Of a stretch of DNA of 64,000 nt, positions 33,426 to 42,854 are shown in pieces (position 1 is the first letter of the stretch; every line of letters begins with the position of its first letter). A program made the position numbers and the translations under genes. The stretch is from Aquimarina latercula DSM 2041 (lineage in GTDB: Bacteria; Bacteroidota; Bacteroidia; Flavobacteriales; Flavobacteriaceae), in assembly GCF_000430645.1 (NCBI RefSeq), contig NZ_AUMK01000011.1, forward strand, positions 248,001 to 312,000. The letters are read 5' to 3'. Below the pieces are notes generated by a model. That model worked only from the letters and a program-made list of their open reading frames with translations, searched no databases and was not told where the DNA came from.

Positions 33426-36400
33426 TTAATCAAACTTAATAGGCATACTTCTAGTTATGCTCGGTATAAGTTTTATTGGATCAATTTTCTTTTTAGGCTT
33501 CTTTTTATCTCTGTTACTACTGATACTCAATTTGTAATATACTTTAACAAGCAAACCAGAAAATTTGACCTCCAAAGTCTCTTTTTTAGTTGGGTCTACA
33601 GTGATTTTAAAATAGCAATCGGCTTCAACACCTGCTTCAAAATTTACTTGAGGTATTTTTTTATATTTCTCAATTTTTACACTCAATTCAACATTCATTT
33701 CTAATTTACCCCCAAATGTACCTTCTACGCTACCACTCCAGTCAAACTCATTTGTTCCAAAATTATAAGAAATTGCGGCTTTAGGCAACTTTAGATTCGC
33801 ATAAAAAGTTAAATCTATCTTATAGGATAGTTCTACGGCGCCATTACTAAGCCAATCCAGTAACCAACTAGCTAAATCTAATGCATCTACTAGTTTACCA
33901 TATACTGGTATTTTTCCGGCAAGAGCTAGTAAATCAATTCGTATATCACCTCCAATGATAGGGTCTAACTTTACAAAACCATCTAACTGATGCCCTACAA
34001 TGTGACTATCTTCTCCCGGCATGTAACCAATAGCTAATCCAGTGCCGATTCCAGGAGGATGTAAGGTAAGTGTCATAGGAGCACGATTAAGACGACTTAA
34101 TATCCCTTTTAGTTTAGAAGACCTTGCAGGTTTAGTTTTTAATTCATTCTCCGCTTTCCTAGCTTTTCTAGCTCCAGTAACCTTGTCTACCAACTCATAC
34201 ATCTCAATGATTGGGCCTAGCATTACGCGTATTTTTTCAGCAAAATCAGATCCTAGTTTTATTTGATTTCCCCCAGCTGCCTCACATTCAAAATGCAATG
34301 AAAACTTCGATTTATGTTTTCTATCTTCTATTGCCTTATCCGTAGTAGCTTTTTTCTTTAAAGAGGCTTCTTTTTGTTTCTGAATTCTTTTAGATGGATC
34401 ATCACTTAATAAAGGGAATTCTTCTCCTTTAGCCTGTGCTTTATCATAATGCTTCAACATCCCTTTAGAATTATCATAATACAAAGGAGTTTTTATATTA
34501 TAATTAAGGTTTATAGACCATTTAATATCAGGATATATTCTTAATTGAACAACCTGATTGGGATAGCGACAGGTACTTACAGGTACAAAGTAGGATTGGT
34601 ATAATTTCTCTTTTTTGATTACTTGTAAAAGATATCTAAATGCCCACAAATTTTGAAGCGATTTTACGATATCATGCTGTTTAAGGTATTTATTATTATG
34701 ACCTAAAAAGTTAAGTACCCTGTTATCATAATTTTTATTATACAAATATCCAACTTCTAGTTCTACACTATTGTCTTTATGTTCATAGTTGATTTGTTGT
34801 CCACTAATATCCAAGGTTTCTGCACCTGTGGTTTCACTTGGTGTTCCTTCTGGATACAGAACGTAAGCTTTTTCCATAGAAAAAACATCTTTAGAAGAAT
34901 TGTGCTTAAACTCAACTTCTTTTTTATGCTTTACTTTTTTACGTTCTAATCTTCCTTTTCTGCTACGATTAGAGGTAGTGATCCCATAACACTCTGGTTT
35001 TTCAAGTCCTTCATCTTGATAGTTCTGTATGGCTAACCCTTTAGCTGTAATAGTAATTTTTTCTTTTTTATCGCCAGCTACTATACCAAATGCCAGATTG
35101 GTTTGGTCTATAACTTTGGAAGTCTTCTTGTCTTCATCGAATAAGACAAAAGGATCTTTTCTGCTTTTATGGCTAATCTCGATACTAGAAAACTTACAAG
35201 GTTCAATATTTTTATTACTATATTCCACATCTCCTACCACCACAAACATATTATTTTTCTTGGCTTCATACTTATCCAGTATAACGTCCATGGTATCGTA
35301 CTTTACATCAAAAGATACTTGTTGATTCTCTAGAACTGTTCCTTTTCTGGTGTCATACGTTCCCAAATCTTTTGTGTTATATTTTGCTGCATGTCTCTTT
35401 CCGTATGCCACATCTCTTCCAGAATTGAACTTCATCCCAAGCACTTTAAAATATACAGAATTACTTGCTTTTTCGTCTTCATCTGTATATTTTACACCAA
35501 TGGTATCTAGATTAGGGGCAACGCTTTTAAATTTATTGGTAGACCTAAGAAGGGGATTGTTGTTTCTTGGGTTTTCGTTGGCATTAACAATATATTGATC
35601 ATTTATCTTATCAACTTCTTCTCCTGTAAACGCATCTTCGTTACTGTAGATTGTCGTTTTGATAACTGCGTGATATGTTTTTATAGTGTCTTTTTCGTGT
35701 TTACTTTCTTCTCGCCATTCTTCATCGATCACAAAATCCAATTCGGTCATGGTATTCACCGAAAATGTATTAGGATGATATTTCTGGAAGTATCGTAAAG
35801 GCTTATCTTCATTTTTTTCTTTATCAATAGTTACTTTGTTACCCTCATTATCAAATATCATAACTTCAAACAATGCAAAATTATGATACCCTACAGTATA
35901 ATCAGGTAACATATGCCCTAAAACATAGAGTTTAATAGTATTCTTATAGGTATGTACATTACTACTACCAGATTCTCCCGGATACTTAAATTCGTCTTTA
36001 TATCTTGCAAAATAGGCAGATAAAATCTTAGGCTTATCAACGGTCGCTATATATGTACCTCTATCCAGTGTTGGTTCACCAACAAAAGGTTCGAAATAAT
36101 AGATAGTCCCTTCTGTCAGATCCTTTTTAGAAGTTTTAGTGTTTACCGCATTGGCAAGTACATATTGCTTCCCGATACCAAATTTATCAATAGATTCCGT
36201 AGCATTTTTGGATTTCCACTCTCCCCATTTGTCAAAGACCTGACCCAACGCCATCTTTTTGGCCTCTTCTAAATACTCCGCGGCAATCCAAACCCATTTT
36301 ACAGGCTTATGGTGCTTGACTGTTTTATCAATGTGTAGTTCTTTTTTGTCACCAACTTTTACTACGGCCACTTTAGAGTCAGCCCCTACTTTTATTTCAT

Positions 36401-36452
36401 TGACTCCATCGGTATCTACTATTATTGGTGGGTTTTCTGTTTTATCGGCCAT
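33426..36452 (-). CDS. 1008-residue VgrG-island protein, possible effector
   Basis: A very large soluble protein without a signal peptide. The first ~40 residues include V-K-V-G-D-K-K-E-L-H-I-D. A long beta-rich central part (~70-650) follows, then a Lys/Glu-rich helical stretch (~680-790). The C-terminal ~200 residues are glycine- and beta-rich with alternating hydrophobic strands (G-S-V-E-G-T-F-G-G-K-L-E-M-N-V). The last part might insert into membranes. I recognise no enzymatic motif. Between the DUF4280 effector cassette and a lipoprotein it most likely is a second T6SS-type cargo. Confidence 0.6.
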   Translation of the reverse strand: MADKTENPPIIVDTDGVNEIKVGADSKVAVVKVGDKKELHIDKTVKHHKPVKWVWIAAEYLEEAKKMALGQVFDKWGEWKSKNATESIDKFGIGKQYVLANAVNTKTSKKDLTEGTIYYFEPFVGEPTLDRGTYIATVDKPKILSAYFARYKDEFKYPGESGSSNVHTYKNTIKLYVLGHMLPDYTVGYHNFALFEVMIFDNEGNKVTIDKEKNEDKPLRYFQKYHPNTFSVNTMTELDFVIDEEWREESKHEKDTIKTYHAVIKTTIYSNEDAFTGEEVDKINDQYIVNANENPRNNNPLLRSTNKFKSVAPNLDTIGVKYTDEDEKASNSVYFKVLGMKFNSGRDVAYGKRHAAKYNTKDLGTYDTRKGTVLENQQVSFDVKYDTMDVILDKYEAKKNNMFVVVGDVEYSNKNIEPCKFSSIEISHKSRKDPFVLFDEDKKTSKVIDQTNLAFGIVAGDKKEKITITAKGLAIQNYQDEGLEKPECYGITTSNRSRKGRLERKKVKHKKEVEFKHNSSKDVFSMEKAYVLYPEGTPSETTGAETLDISGQQINYEHKDNSVELEVGYLYNKNYDNRVLNFLGHNNKYLKQHDIVKSLQNLWAFRYLLQVIKKEKLYQSYFVPVSTCRYPNQVVQLRIYPDIKWSINLNYNIKTPLYYDNSKGMLKHYDKAQAKGEEFPLLSDDPSKRIQKQKEASLKKKATTDKAIEDRKHKSKFSLHFECEAAGGNQIKLGSDFAEKIRVMLGPIIEMYELVDKVTGARKARKAENELKTKPARSSKLKGILSRLNRAPMTLTLHPPGIGTGLAIGYMPGEDSHIVGHQLDGFVKLDPIIGGDIRIDLLALAGKIPVYGKLVDALDLASWLLDWLSNGAVELSYKIDLTFYANLKLPKAAISYNFGTNEFDWSGSVEGTFGGKLEMNVELSVKIEKYKKIPQVNFEAGVEADCYFKITVDPTKKETLEVKFSGLLVKVYYKLSISSNRDKKKPKKKIDPIKLIPSITRSMPIKFD

Positions 36453-36497
36453 GATGCTTGTAAAATAATTAAGTGTAAAATTCTACTTTCTATAGTA

Positions 36498-37646
36498 TTA
36501 CTGTTCTGGTTGTCTAACTTGAATATCATACAGGTTTCGTACTGCATTACGAACCCATACTAATCCTTTTCCATACACCGCAACTGGGTGTCCGGAAGTC
36601 AAAGAATCAGGGAGTTCTTCCTTTAGCCAGTTTTCTCCTGTGTCATTGCTATAAAAATAATAGGTTTTTCCGTTGTCTTGTCTTAATACTCCAATATAAT
36701 TTCCAGATACAGTAACACCTAAAATAAGTTCCTTACCACTACTTATAAAATCATATTCAATTAGTTTATGGGTATTATGGTTGTAAAGCATTAGTTGATG
36801 GGATTCATCGGGTGCATATTTGCTTACTTCTGAATATAAGATTTCTCCATCATTAAAAAAGGAACTGAGTTCATATCCTTTAGGTAAATCACAATCGTGA
36901 AGTTGCACTTCACCTGTATTAAATTTGACAGTTCCCGTCTGTATTTTGTCTTCAGAAATCGCTGTAGAGTACAACTCATTTTGGTTGATAAACCTCAAAT
37001 TAAGAATATTTATTTCTTTTTTATGAATTGGAAAAATATTCCAAGATTTTCCTCCATCTGCAGTTTTTAGTAATTCATATTTATTCTTATTTTTTTTCAC
37101 ACAAACGATCCCATTATTATTATCGAAAAACTGAATATTCTTAATTAGGCTAGTTTTGAAGTCACTAATCATTTTCCAGGATATCCCCAAGTCAGTTGAT
37201 TTTTGGATGCTGTATTTTTTTGTATTAACATCATCATTCATATAACTAACCTTAATGACATAAAGGTTTTGTTGAGAATCCTTTCCAATTTGCTCCAAAC
37301 TACCTTTACCGAGCGTTGATTTTTGAAACGACAACCCCCCATCTAAGGTTTTAAATAAAACAGTTTCATAGTTACTTTTTTCTGAAGAGCGATTTTGATT
37401 AACAGAATTACTTACTTCCGCTCCCATATTGTTTCCTATCATAAACCCTGTAAGATTATCGATTATTAGGTATTGCTCAAAATCATAGTCAAAACTAGGT
37501 TCTCCTGTTTCACTTTCTAGGGTCGTTGTATGCCAACTCATAGGGTCACTCTTTAAAGTTATATTTTTGGGCTGTGAATTACAGCTTGTTAGAGATAAGA
37601 ATAGTAGACTTATCGCAATTGTACGTATATACGTTATTCTAACCAT
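36498..37646 (-). CDS. lipoprotein with BNR/Asp-box-like propeller (candidate immunity)
   Basis: A 382-residue predicted lipoprotein (LLFLSLTSC, Cys ~22). At least four Asp-box-like elements are seen: T-L-D-G-G-L-S-F, S-T-D-L-G-I-S-W, T-A-D-G-G-K-S-W and S-N-D-T-G-E-N-W. These indicate a beta-propeller of the sialidase/Ycf48 type. It overlaps the 3' end of the DUF4280 gene by 13 bases, a strong sign of coupling. It is the best candidate for an outer-membrane-side immunity protein to that gene. Confidence 0.65.
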   Translation of the reverse strand: MVRITYIRTIAISLLFLSLTSCNSQPKNITLKSDPMSWHTTTLESETGEPSFDYDFEQYLIIDNLTGFMIGNNMGAEVSNSVNQNRSSEKSNYETVLFKTLDGGLSFQKSTLGKGSLEQIGKDSQQNLYVIKVSYMNDDVNTKKYSIQKSTDLGISWKMISDFKTSLIKNIQFFDNNNGIVCVKKNKNKYELLKTADGGKSWNIFPIHKKEINILNLRFINQNELYSTAISEDKIQTGTVKFNTGEVQLHDCDLPKGYELSSFFNDGEILYSEVSKYAPDESHQLMLYNHNTHKLIEYDFISSGKELILGVTVSGNYIGVLRQDNGKTYYFYSNDTGENWLKEELPDSLTSGHPVAVYGKGLVWVRNAVRNLYDIQVRQPEQ

Positions 37647-39001
37647 GGCATTCCTCTATATTTATCTAAGAATTGATTGGCTCTATTCCAAAGATTACGA
37701 GCATCGTTAAAGACTTTTAGGTATTCTTCTGCTTCTTCAATCGCATTCTCAATCACTTCCTGTGCTTCTTTACCCCCCTCTTTGGCTTGTTCGTACCAAT
37801 GATCTATTTGCTCTTCTAATACGATCATTGCTTGCTCCCATGTAGCTCCAGATCCCCATTCTTTGAAATCAGGAGTCATACTAACTTTTATCTTATCTTT
37901 AATAGGAATAGAAGCAAGACCAGCTTTAAGGTACGCATCTGGATGTGTAGCAAAGGCAAAATCCCTGAACTCTTCATTGCGAAGCTCAACATCTGTATAA
38001 AATGAAACCATTTTTTCTTCCTTTTTTAATCCGTACCTTTTGTTAAATGATATATTATAAACAGATGTGTAATTCTTGTCTATAACACCTTGCTCCAAAT
38101 AGTTTTGCAGCAATATTTTAGCTTTTTTGAGCCATTTTTTCCCTTCTGGGCTTAATTTGGGCATTAGTATATTGGTAAACCGCATACAGTATTTGTATCC
38201 ATAACTTTTAGAAGGTACGGGTCTAAATGTTCCATTCTTACGCTTATATTCAGTTAATTTTTCCTTTCCCATTTCTTCTTCCAGTGATGGTGTCCACCAC
38301 TCTTTAAAGCCATCAATAATACCATATCCCCCGACTATTTCTCTCATGATTCCATAATAATAATCAGGAGGGTCATGTTCGCAGTATTCATTACTATGAC
38401 GTTCCATGAAATTTTCAAATCTCCACTTATAATAATAACAAGAGCCTATAATTTTCTTTGAAGCAGCAACTGGCTCTCCGGCATTACATTCACCTTCTTC
38501 AGTATCTGAATCTTCATTAGACACGGTTATAATATCGTAAGGAGAAATTTTATCTATTTCCTTGACATTTATTGGCAATACTTGACTCATTAAGTCTTCA
38601 TCAGCATTTTCTGCATTTTGAGAAGAAGCACCAGCGGTTTGACCGTGAAATGTTATTTCAATACAAGGAGAACCCGCAATGGCACAGGTAGCTTTACTAT
38701 CTTCTAATAACGGGAATCCTTGATTAGCCTTTAACTGTGTTTTTTGAAAACCCCCATCCCATTTGGTAATATTTGGCATGCAAGGCTTAAAACTACTCCC
38801 AGTAGGTTGTAATTTACACTGCCCGAAGGTTTTTGCCTGAAATGGCATGCCCAATTCTTTATCTGTTGCGATTAGTTTCTGACTCCCTGCATTATCATTT
38901 ATATAGTTTTTTTGCTGACTTAAAACGGTAAGAGTATCTGGAACATCTCCGAATTGACATTTACACAAAGCTCCATGGCAAACAACTTTTTTTTGACTCA
39001 T
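37634..39001 (-). CDS. DUF4280 (PAAR-like) protein with C-terminal toxin-like domain
   Basis: A 455-residue protein. Residues 1-~125 match DUF4280: a start with V-C-H-G-A-L-C-K-C-Q-F-G and a later G-Q-C-K...P-C-x-P-N-I-T-K-W pattern. This domain is the PAAR-like tip component of T6SS and contractile systems. A linker follows, then a ~290-residue C-terminal domain (from about 165) rich in aromatic and charged residues that I do not recognise. It may be a polymorphic toxin. The layout of tip domain, cargo and following lipoprotein fits an effector cassette. Confidence 0.75.
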   Translation of the reverse strand: MSQKKVVCHGALCKCQFGDVPDTLTVLSQQKNYINDNAGSQKLIATDKELGMPFQAKTFGQCKLQPTGSSFKPCMPNITKWDGGFQKTQLKANQGFPLLEDSKATCAIAGSPCIEITFHGQTAGASSQNAENADEDLMSQVLPINVKEIDKISPYDIITVSNEDSDTEEGECNAGEPVAASKKIIGSCYYYKWRFENFMERHSNEYCEHDPPDYYYGIMREIVGGYGIIDGFKEWWTPSLEEEMGKEKLTEYKRKNGTFRPVPSKSYGYKYCMRFTNILMPKLSPEGKKWLKKAKILLQNYLEQGVIDKNYTSVYNISFNKRYGLKKEEKMVSFYTDVELRNEEFRDFAFATHPDAYLKAGLASIPIKDKIKVSMTPDFKEWGSGATWEQAMIVLEEQIDHWYEQAKEGGKEAQEVIENAIEEAEEYLKVFNDARNLWNRANQFLDKYRGMPWLE

Positions 39002-39009
39002 TCTTTTAT

Positions 39010-39990
39010 CTATTTAGTTCCAAAAGAAAACCATTTTTTCTTTTTTTTAGGGCTTTTATTCTCATTTGTAACTTCTTCTTTTTCTATAATAACTTTGGTT
39101 TTAGGTGTTAACTTTGCGGATTCATCTCTAATAATTAATGTTTCCATTTGAATAATATCTTCTTTCTTGGTTTCATTAAAAACATCACAAAACACCTTTA
39201 TGTTTACAGGAATTTTTGAATTCTTATCCAGAATATATTCTATATCAAGCCCTGAGGTAAGTTTATCAGTTTTCATATTAAGGTGCCATTTACTTGACGA
39301 AGGAATGGAGGTACTTCCTTGAAAAATCAACTTCAGAGGATTCTTAGCAGAATTATCAGGAATTAATTTCAAAAATCCATTATAGCTCAATGGGGGTTGA
39401 TAAGCTTCTAAAGGTAAGTTTATCAAACTTGATTTTTTAAAAGTCTCTCCGTAGTTCTGGTATCTTTTGGTAAAAAATACACTCCAAAAAATTTCCTTCG
39501 AAAGTGATATTTCTAATTTAAGTGGATTTTTAATTAGTTTTTCGAATTTTTTAATCAGTTTTAAAATCAATTCACCGCGATATTCTTGAATTAATTTTTC
39601 CTTTATTACTGACCATCGCTCAATAATTTCTGAGTGATTTCTAATACCTATTATTTCTCCACTAACATTTGTTGCTATATCTAATGGGTACAAGGTATTG
39701 ACGAAAAAAATAGAAACTTCTTCAACTAGCAACGTAGCTTCTTTTTGATTGAAGAAAAAATTACTCTTATTTATTCTCCACTCATAAGAATTTTCACTTT
39801 CACCTGTAAACTCCACAGAAACGGTAAAATCTAACCTTTTAGTCTCCGATAAATCAGTACCGCTAAAGTGTTTAAGGCAAACATTATATTGATTTATCTC
39901 TTTTTTAGGGTTAAGAGTTAATATATTATTCTGACTTGAAAGAGATGTATTCTTTTCTTCGTCTAATATGTCTAATCCAAAATCTCTCAT
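39010..39990 (-). CDS. VgrG-associated hypothetical protein (adaptor/chaperone-like)
   Basis: A 326-residue soluble protein between vgrG and the DUF4280 gene, with 1 and 8 base gaps. It is beta-rich at the start and helical in the middle (~130-175), with a Lys-rich C-terminus (KSPKKKKKWFSFG). I do not recognise it. Position and spacing suggest an effector-loading adaptor. Confidence 0.6.
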   Translation of the reverse strand: MRDFGLDILDEEKNTSLSSQNNILTLNPKKEINQYNVCLKHFSGTDLSETKRLDFTVSVEFTGESENSYEWRINKSNFFFNQKEATLLVEEVSIFFVNTLYPLDIATNVSGEIIGIRNHSEIIERWSVIKEKLIQEYRGELILKLIKKFEKLIKNPLKLEISLSKEIFWSVFFTKRYQNYGETFKKSSLINLPLEAYQPPLSYNGFLKLIPDNSAKNPLKLIFQGSTSIPSSSKWHLNMKTDKLTSGLDIEYILDKNSKIPVNIKVFCDVFNETKKEDIIQMETLIIRDESAKLTPKTKVIIEKEEVTNENKSPKKKKKWFSFGTK

Positions 39991-39991
39991 T

Positions 39992-41764
39992 TTAGATTAG
40001 AATATTTTTTTCAGAACTATTACTTACAACTTGTTTAGCACTTGATAAATCCAAATTATCTTTGGTGCTATTTATAGTTATTTTTTCAGCATTTTTCTCT
40101 AACTCCTTAGATTGAAATTGCGCTTTTTCATCGATCAATATGGTGCTTTGTTTAGCTGTTAGTGTCTGCTTATTCCCTATACTTTCATTTTTATTTTCAC
40201 CAACAGAAACATCAAAGTTCTCCTGAACGTTAATTTTTAAATTTTTAGCATTGAGGGTCATTTCTTCTAATGCCGTCACAGTTATATTATTATTTGCAGT
40301 ATCAATATTAATTACATTACTATTTTTATCAGTAATTGTAATACTTTCTGCTCCGTCTGTATCTTTGAATTCTATAAGATGACCGCTTCTAGTTTTAATA
40401 GCTTTTATATCATTTGTGTCGGTTTGCCAACTGTCCGGTTTTGCTGTGCCGTTATACATTGTTCCCATAACAAATGGTCGTTCTATATTACCTGCTTCGT
40501 ATCCCAAAATAATTTCTTCTCCTTTTTCTGGGATAAAATGAAAGCCTTTATCACCTCCAGCATGTGGTGTCATTACTCGTATCCATGGAGTTGTTTCTCC
40601 AGATTGCTTTTGCCATATACACTGAACTTTTATACGACTCATACCATCAGGATCTGCATTATCCACTACTGTTGCAATCTCATTCCCTACACTTTTGGGG
40701 TATTGCTGGATATCCATAAGTGGATAATCATCGTTACCAGCTTGTACAGCTTCGAACTGATTTTTATATGATCCTCCTTCTATGTTAGTATGGGTTACTT
40801 TGGTAATTCTGTAACTGCCATGACCTGTAACGTTAATAATTTCTCCAAGATGTACTCCAGGATTATCAGAAGCTCCTACGGCTACTTTTTGATTCAAGGC
40901 TCTGGAACGAGTGTATTGTTCTATTTGTGTATCAAACCTTGATTGCAGCGATGTATCTTGATATGGATGATGGTATACTTGTGATTTTTTGTTGTATAAC
41001 TGTTCTGATTTGTTATTCATAAAACCAAGATAGCCATCACTGTTCAGGCTAACCTCTGAACTATTTTTATTATGTGTCTGATCATTTTCATAATCATTAG
41101 TAAAATACTCAAATGAATTCGGAACGGTTTTTAGTTTCAGAGAGAAATGTTGCAGATCAACACCATTGGTTAGAACGGTTTCGTTTGTTCCTGGACTTCC
41201 GAATACCAATTTCTGTCCATCATAATAGAACCATTCGTTATAGTAGGCTGATAACCTACTCGCATATTCAAAGGCACTAGTTTTGTACTGTACACTATAG
41301 TGTATGGTTTCATTCATTCTAGGAGTGAAACTAGTTTCTAAAGCCCCACGATCATATCCCTGAAATGTGGTATCCAAAATTTCCAATAAACTTACATCTG
41401 AGAAGGAAGCATAATGCGCTCCATCTTCTGCTAAAATAGAAGTGCTACGGGCGATAATGGTTACTAAATCTCCTTTTGCAGACTCAAACCCTTGGGTAGC
41501 TTTAATTTCGGTAACAATACCCTTGAATTCTAGTTCTTTGTATCCACCTAGGTCTGTAACCGAACTAATATTTACGGTAATTATTTCACCCAGATAATCC
41601 TTGCTCTCACCAACGAGTTCATTAGATACACTTTCTACCACATCTTTTCTACATACTAATTCTAGTGTGTGATGCGCACTAATTTCTTGTTGTAGCCTAA
41701 GGTTGATATATGCATTAACCGGTGTTCCTGCAATAAATATTTGGGTAGAAGTTTGTAGTGCCAT
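39992..41764 (-). CDS. vgrG: VgrG-family spike protein
   Basis: A 590-residue protein. The N-terminal gp27-like region (~1-350) includes EISAHHTLELVCR, KGIVTEIKATQ and the Y-x-E-S/T-x-x-E-Y-A-S-R-L-S type segment (SAFEYASRLSAYYNEW). The gp5-like OB fold follows (~370-440, PDGMSRIKVQCIWQ, TPWIRVMTPHAGGDKGFHFIPEKGEEIILGYE). Then comes a needle-like beta-helix (T-I-T-D-K-N-S-N-V-I...). This is the puncturing tip of T6SS. No sheath or tube genes are in the window, so it is an orphan island. Confidence 0.9.
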   Translation of the reverse strand: MALQTSTQIFIAGTPVNAYINLRLQQEISAHHTLELVCRKDVVESVSNELVGESKDYLGEIITVNISSVTDLGGYKELEFKGIVTEIKATQGFESAKGDLVTIIARSTSILAEDGAHYASFSDVSLLEILDTTFQGYDRGALETSFTPRMNETIHYSVQYKTSAFEYASRLSAYYNEWFYYDGQKLVFGSPGTNETVLTNGVDLQHFSLKLKTVPNSFEYFTNDYENDQTHNKNSSEVSLNSDGYLGFMNNKSEQLYNKKSQVYHHPYQDTSLQSRFDTQIEQYTRSRALNQKVAVGASDNPGVHLGEIINVTGHGSYRITKVTHTNIEGGSYKNQFEAVQAGNDDYPLMDIQQYPKSVGNEIATVVDNADPDGMSRIKVQCIWQKQSGETTPWIRVMTPHAGGDKGFHFIPEKGEEIILGYEAGNIERPFVMGTMYNGTAKPDSWQTDTNDIKAIKTRSGHLIEFKDTDGAESITITDKNSNVINIDTANNNITVTALEEMTLNAKNLKINVQENFDVSVGENKNESIGNKQTLTAKQSTILIDEKAQFQSKELEKNAEKITINSTKDNLDLSSAKQVVSNSSEKNILI

Positions 41765-41883
41765 ATTAAGTATAATTGTTTTCGGGTTCTATATATAAGT
41801 GTCTTAATTTAATAATTTGTTACCTGTAAATTTGGATATTATAATGCAAACTTACAGTTATTATTGTATTGAATTATAGCAAT

Positions 41884-41899
41884 AGGGGGCATTCCCCCT
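41884..41899. terminator. GC-rich hairpin upstream of vgrG
   Basis: AGGGGG-CATT-CCCCCT is a perfect 6-bp G/C stem in very AT-rich DNA. It lies between vgrG and the lipoprotein gene, both on the - strand. Terminator or regulatory use is plausible; no T-run follows on the relevant strand. Confidence 0.45.
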
Positions 41900-41900
41900 G

Positions 41901-41923
41901 TTAAAACTTAATCTTTTCGATAA
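41901..41923. repeat. copy 1 of an imperfect 23-bp direct repeat
   Basis: The sequence TTAAAACTTAATCTTTTCGA plus TAA recurs at 53078..53100 in the same orientation with two mismatches. The copies enclose the RiPP locus and the regulatory region. Function unknown; see the finding. Confidence 0.5.
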
Positions 41924-41966
41924 GTAACTTGTATATTCGTTTAATAACATATCTATTTATATTAAA

Positions 41967-42827
41967 TCAATTTGGATATTGTTTACTTTGTTTAAATTCA
42001 GTTAAGGACAAAACAGTTTTACTTCTATCAATATTGATGTATTCTAAACTAACAAAACCATACTTATTATTAAATAATGCAGTCAGTTCTGTTTTACCTA
42101 TTCTACTATTTGCGTATCCATAAACTTCAAAGCATTCCAGAACTCCAAATTCTGTTTTGATTTTTTTCTTACCAATAATCTCATAGTCGTACTTGTTTTC
42201 TATTTCTCCTTGCCATACTTTCCATCTTTTATCTCCCCAAGCGCTCCCGATCTTAAGAGTCCAATTCCATTTGTTTCCAATTTTATAGGGAGCTTTTATA
42301 AAAGGAAAAGGATTTAACTCTAGAATTCTAAAATACTTGTCTCTTGGAGGATGCATCCAAATATTCTTTTCATTTTCTATAAGTCCCGAGACAGAATTAA
42401 AAGGAGCCTGATTATTCGATATCAAGTAATCATATTGAATGATCGTTTGGTTATAATCAGGATTTTGTTCAATCATCGGAAATAACCCTTTACGTACCTT
42501 AATACTTACTTTTCGAATAGTATTATTGTTGATGGAGTCAATTGGAACAAACTTCCAAGAATATCTTCTATCCGAAACAGTGTAATCTTCTTCAAACAAA
42601 TAGACTTGATCATTAGAATTGATATGCTTATATGAATAGATGTATTCGTTTTGATCCCTGAACGTTTTGTTATTTTGGGTATACCTGTTTTCATCCTTAT
42701 TACTTTCATCGAATACCTCTACAAGAATGCCATCTTCCTCTACTAAAGTATATCCTTTTTTGTCCAGTTTACAACCAAACATAGTAAGTGTTAGAAAAGA
42801 TAAAAGCATTTTACAGGTCATTTTCAT
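41967..42827 (-). CDS. lipoprotein next to the RiPP locus
   Basis: A 286-residue predicted lipoprotein (TLTMFGC, Cys ~19). It has an acidic N-terminal part and a beta-rich C-terminal ~100 residues with W-x-W...G-x-W-x-x-K-V-W, reminiscent of small sugar- or peptide-binding barrels. It lies 27 bases downstream of the HExxH protein. It may be an accessory or immunity protein for the peptide, but there is no direct sign. Confidence 0.6.
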   Translation of the reverse strand: MKMTCKMLLSFLTLTMFGCKLDKKGYTLVEEDGILVEVFDESNKDENRYTQNNKTFRDQNEYIYSYKHINSNDQVYLFEEDYTVSDRRYSWKFVPIDSINNNTIRKVSIKVRKGLFPMIEQNPDYNQTIIQYDYLISNNQAPFNSVSGLIENEKNIWMHPPRDKYFRILELNPFPFIKAPYKIGNKWNWTLKIGSAWGDKRWKVWQGEIENKYDYEIIGKKKIKTEFGVLECFEVYGYANSRIGKTELTALFNNKYGFVSLEYINIDRSKTVLSLTEFKQSKQYPN

Positions 42828-42854
42828 AATTAGGTTGTCTTAGATTTCAAGGTG

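Noticed and set aside
34042..36468. Several + strand ORFs of 67-98 codons
   Set aside because: All lie opposite the 1008-residue gene and have hydrophobic shadow composition.
37623..37634. ACGTATATACGT palindrome
   Set aside because: It lies in the coding start of the propeller lipoprotein gene, lacks the spacer and pair arrangement of the boxes at 46.6 and 48.2 kb, and may be chance.
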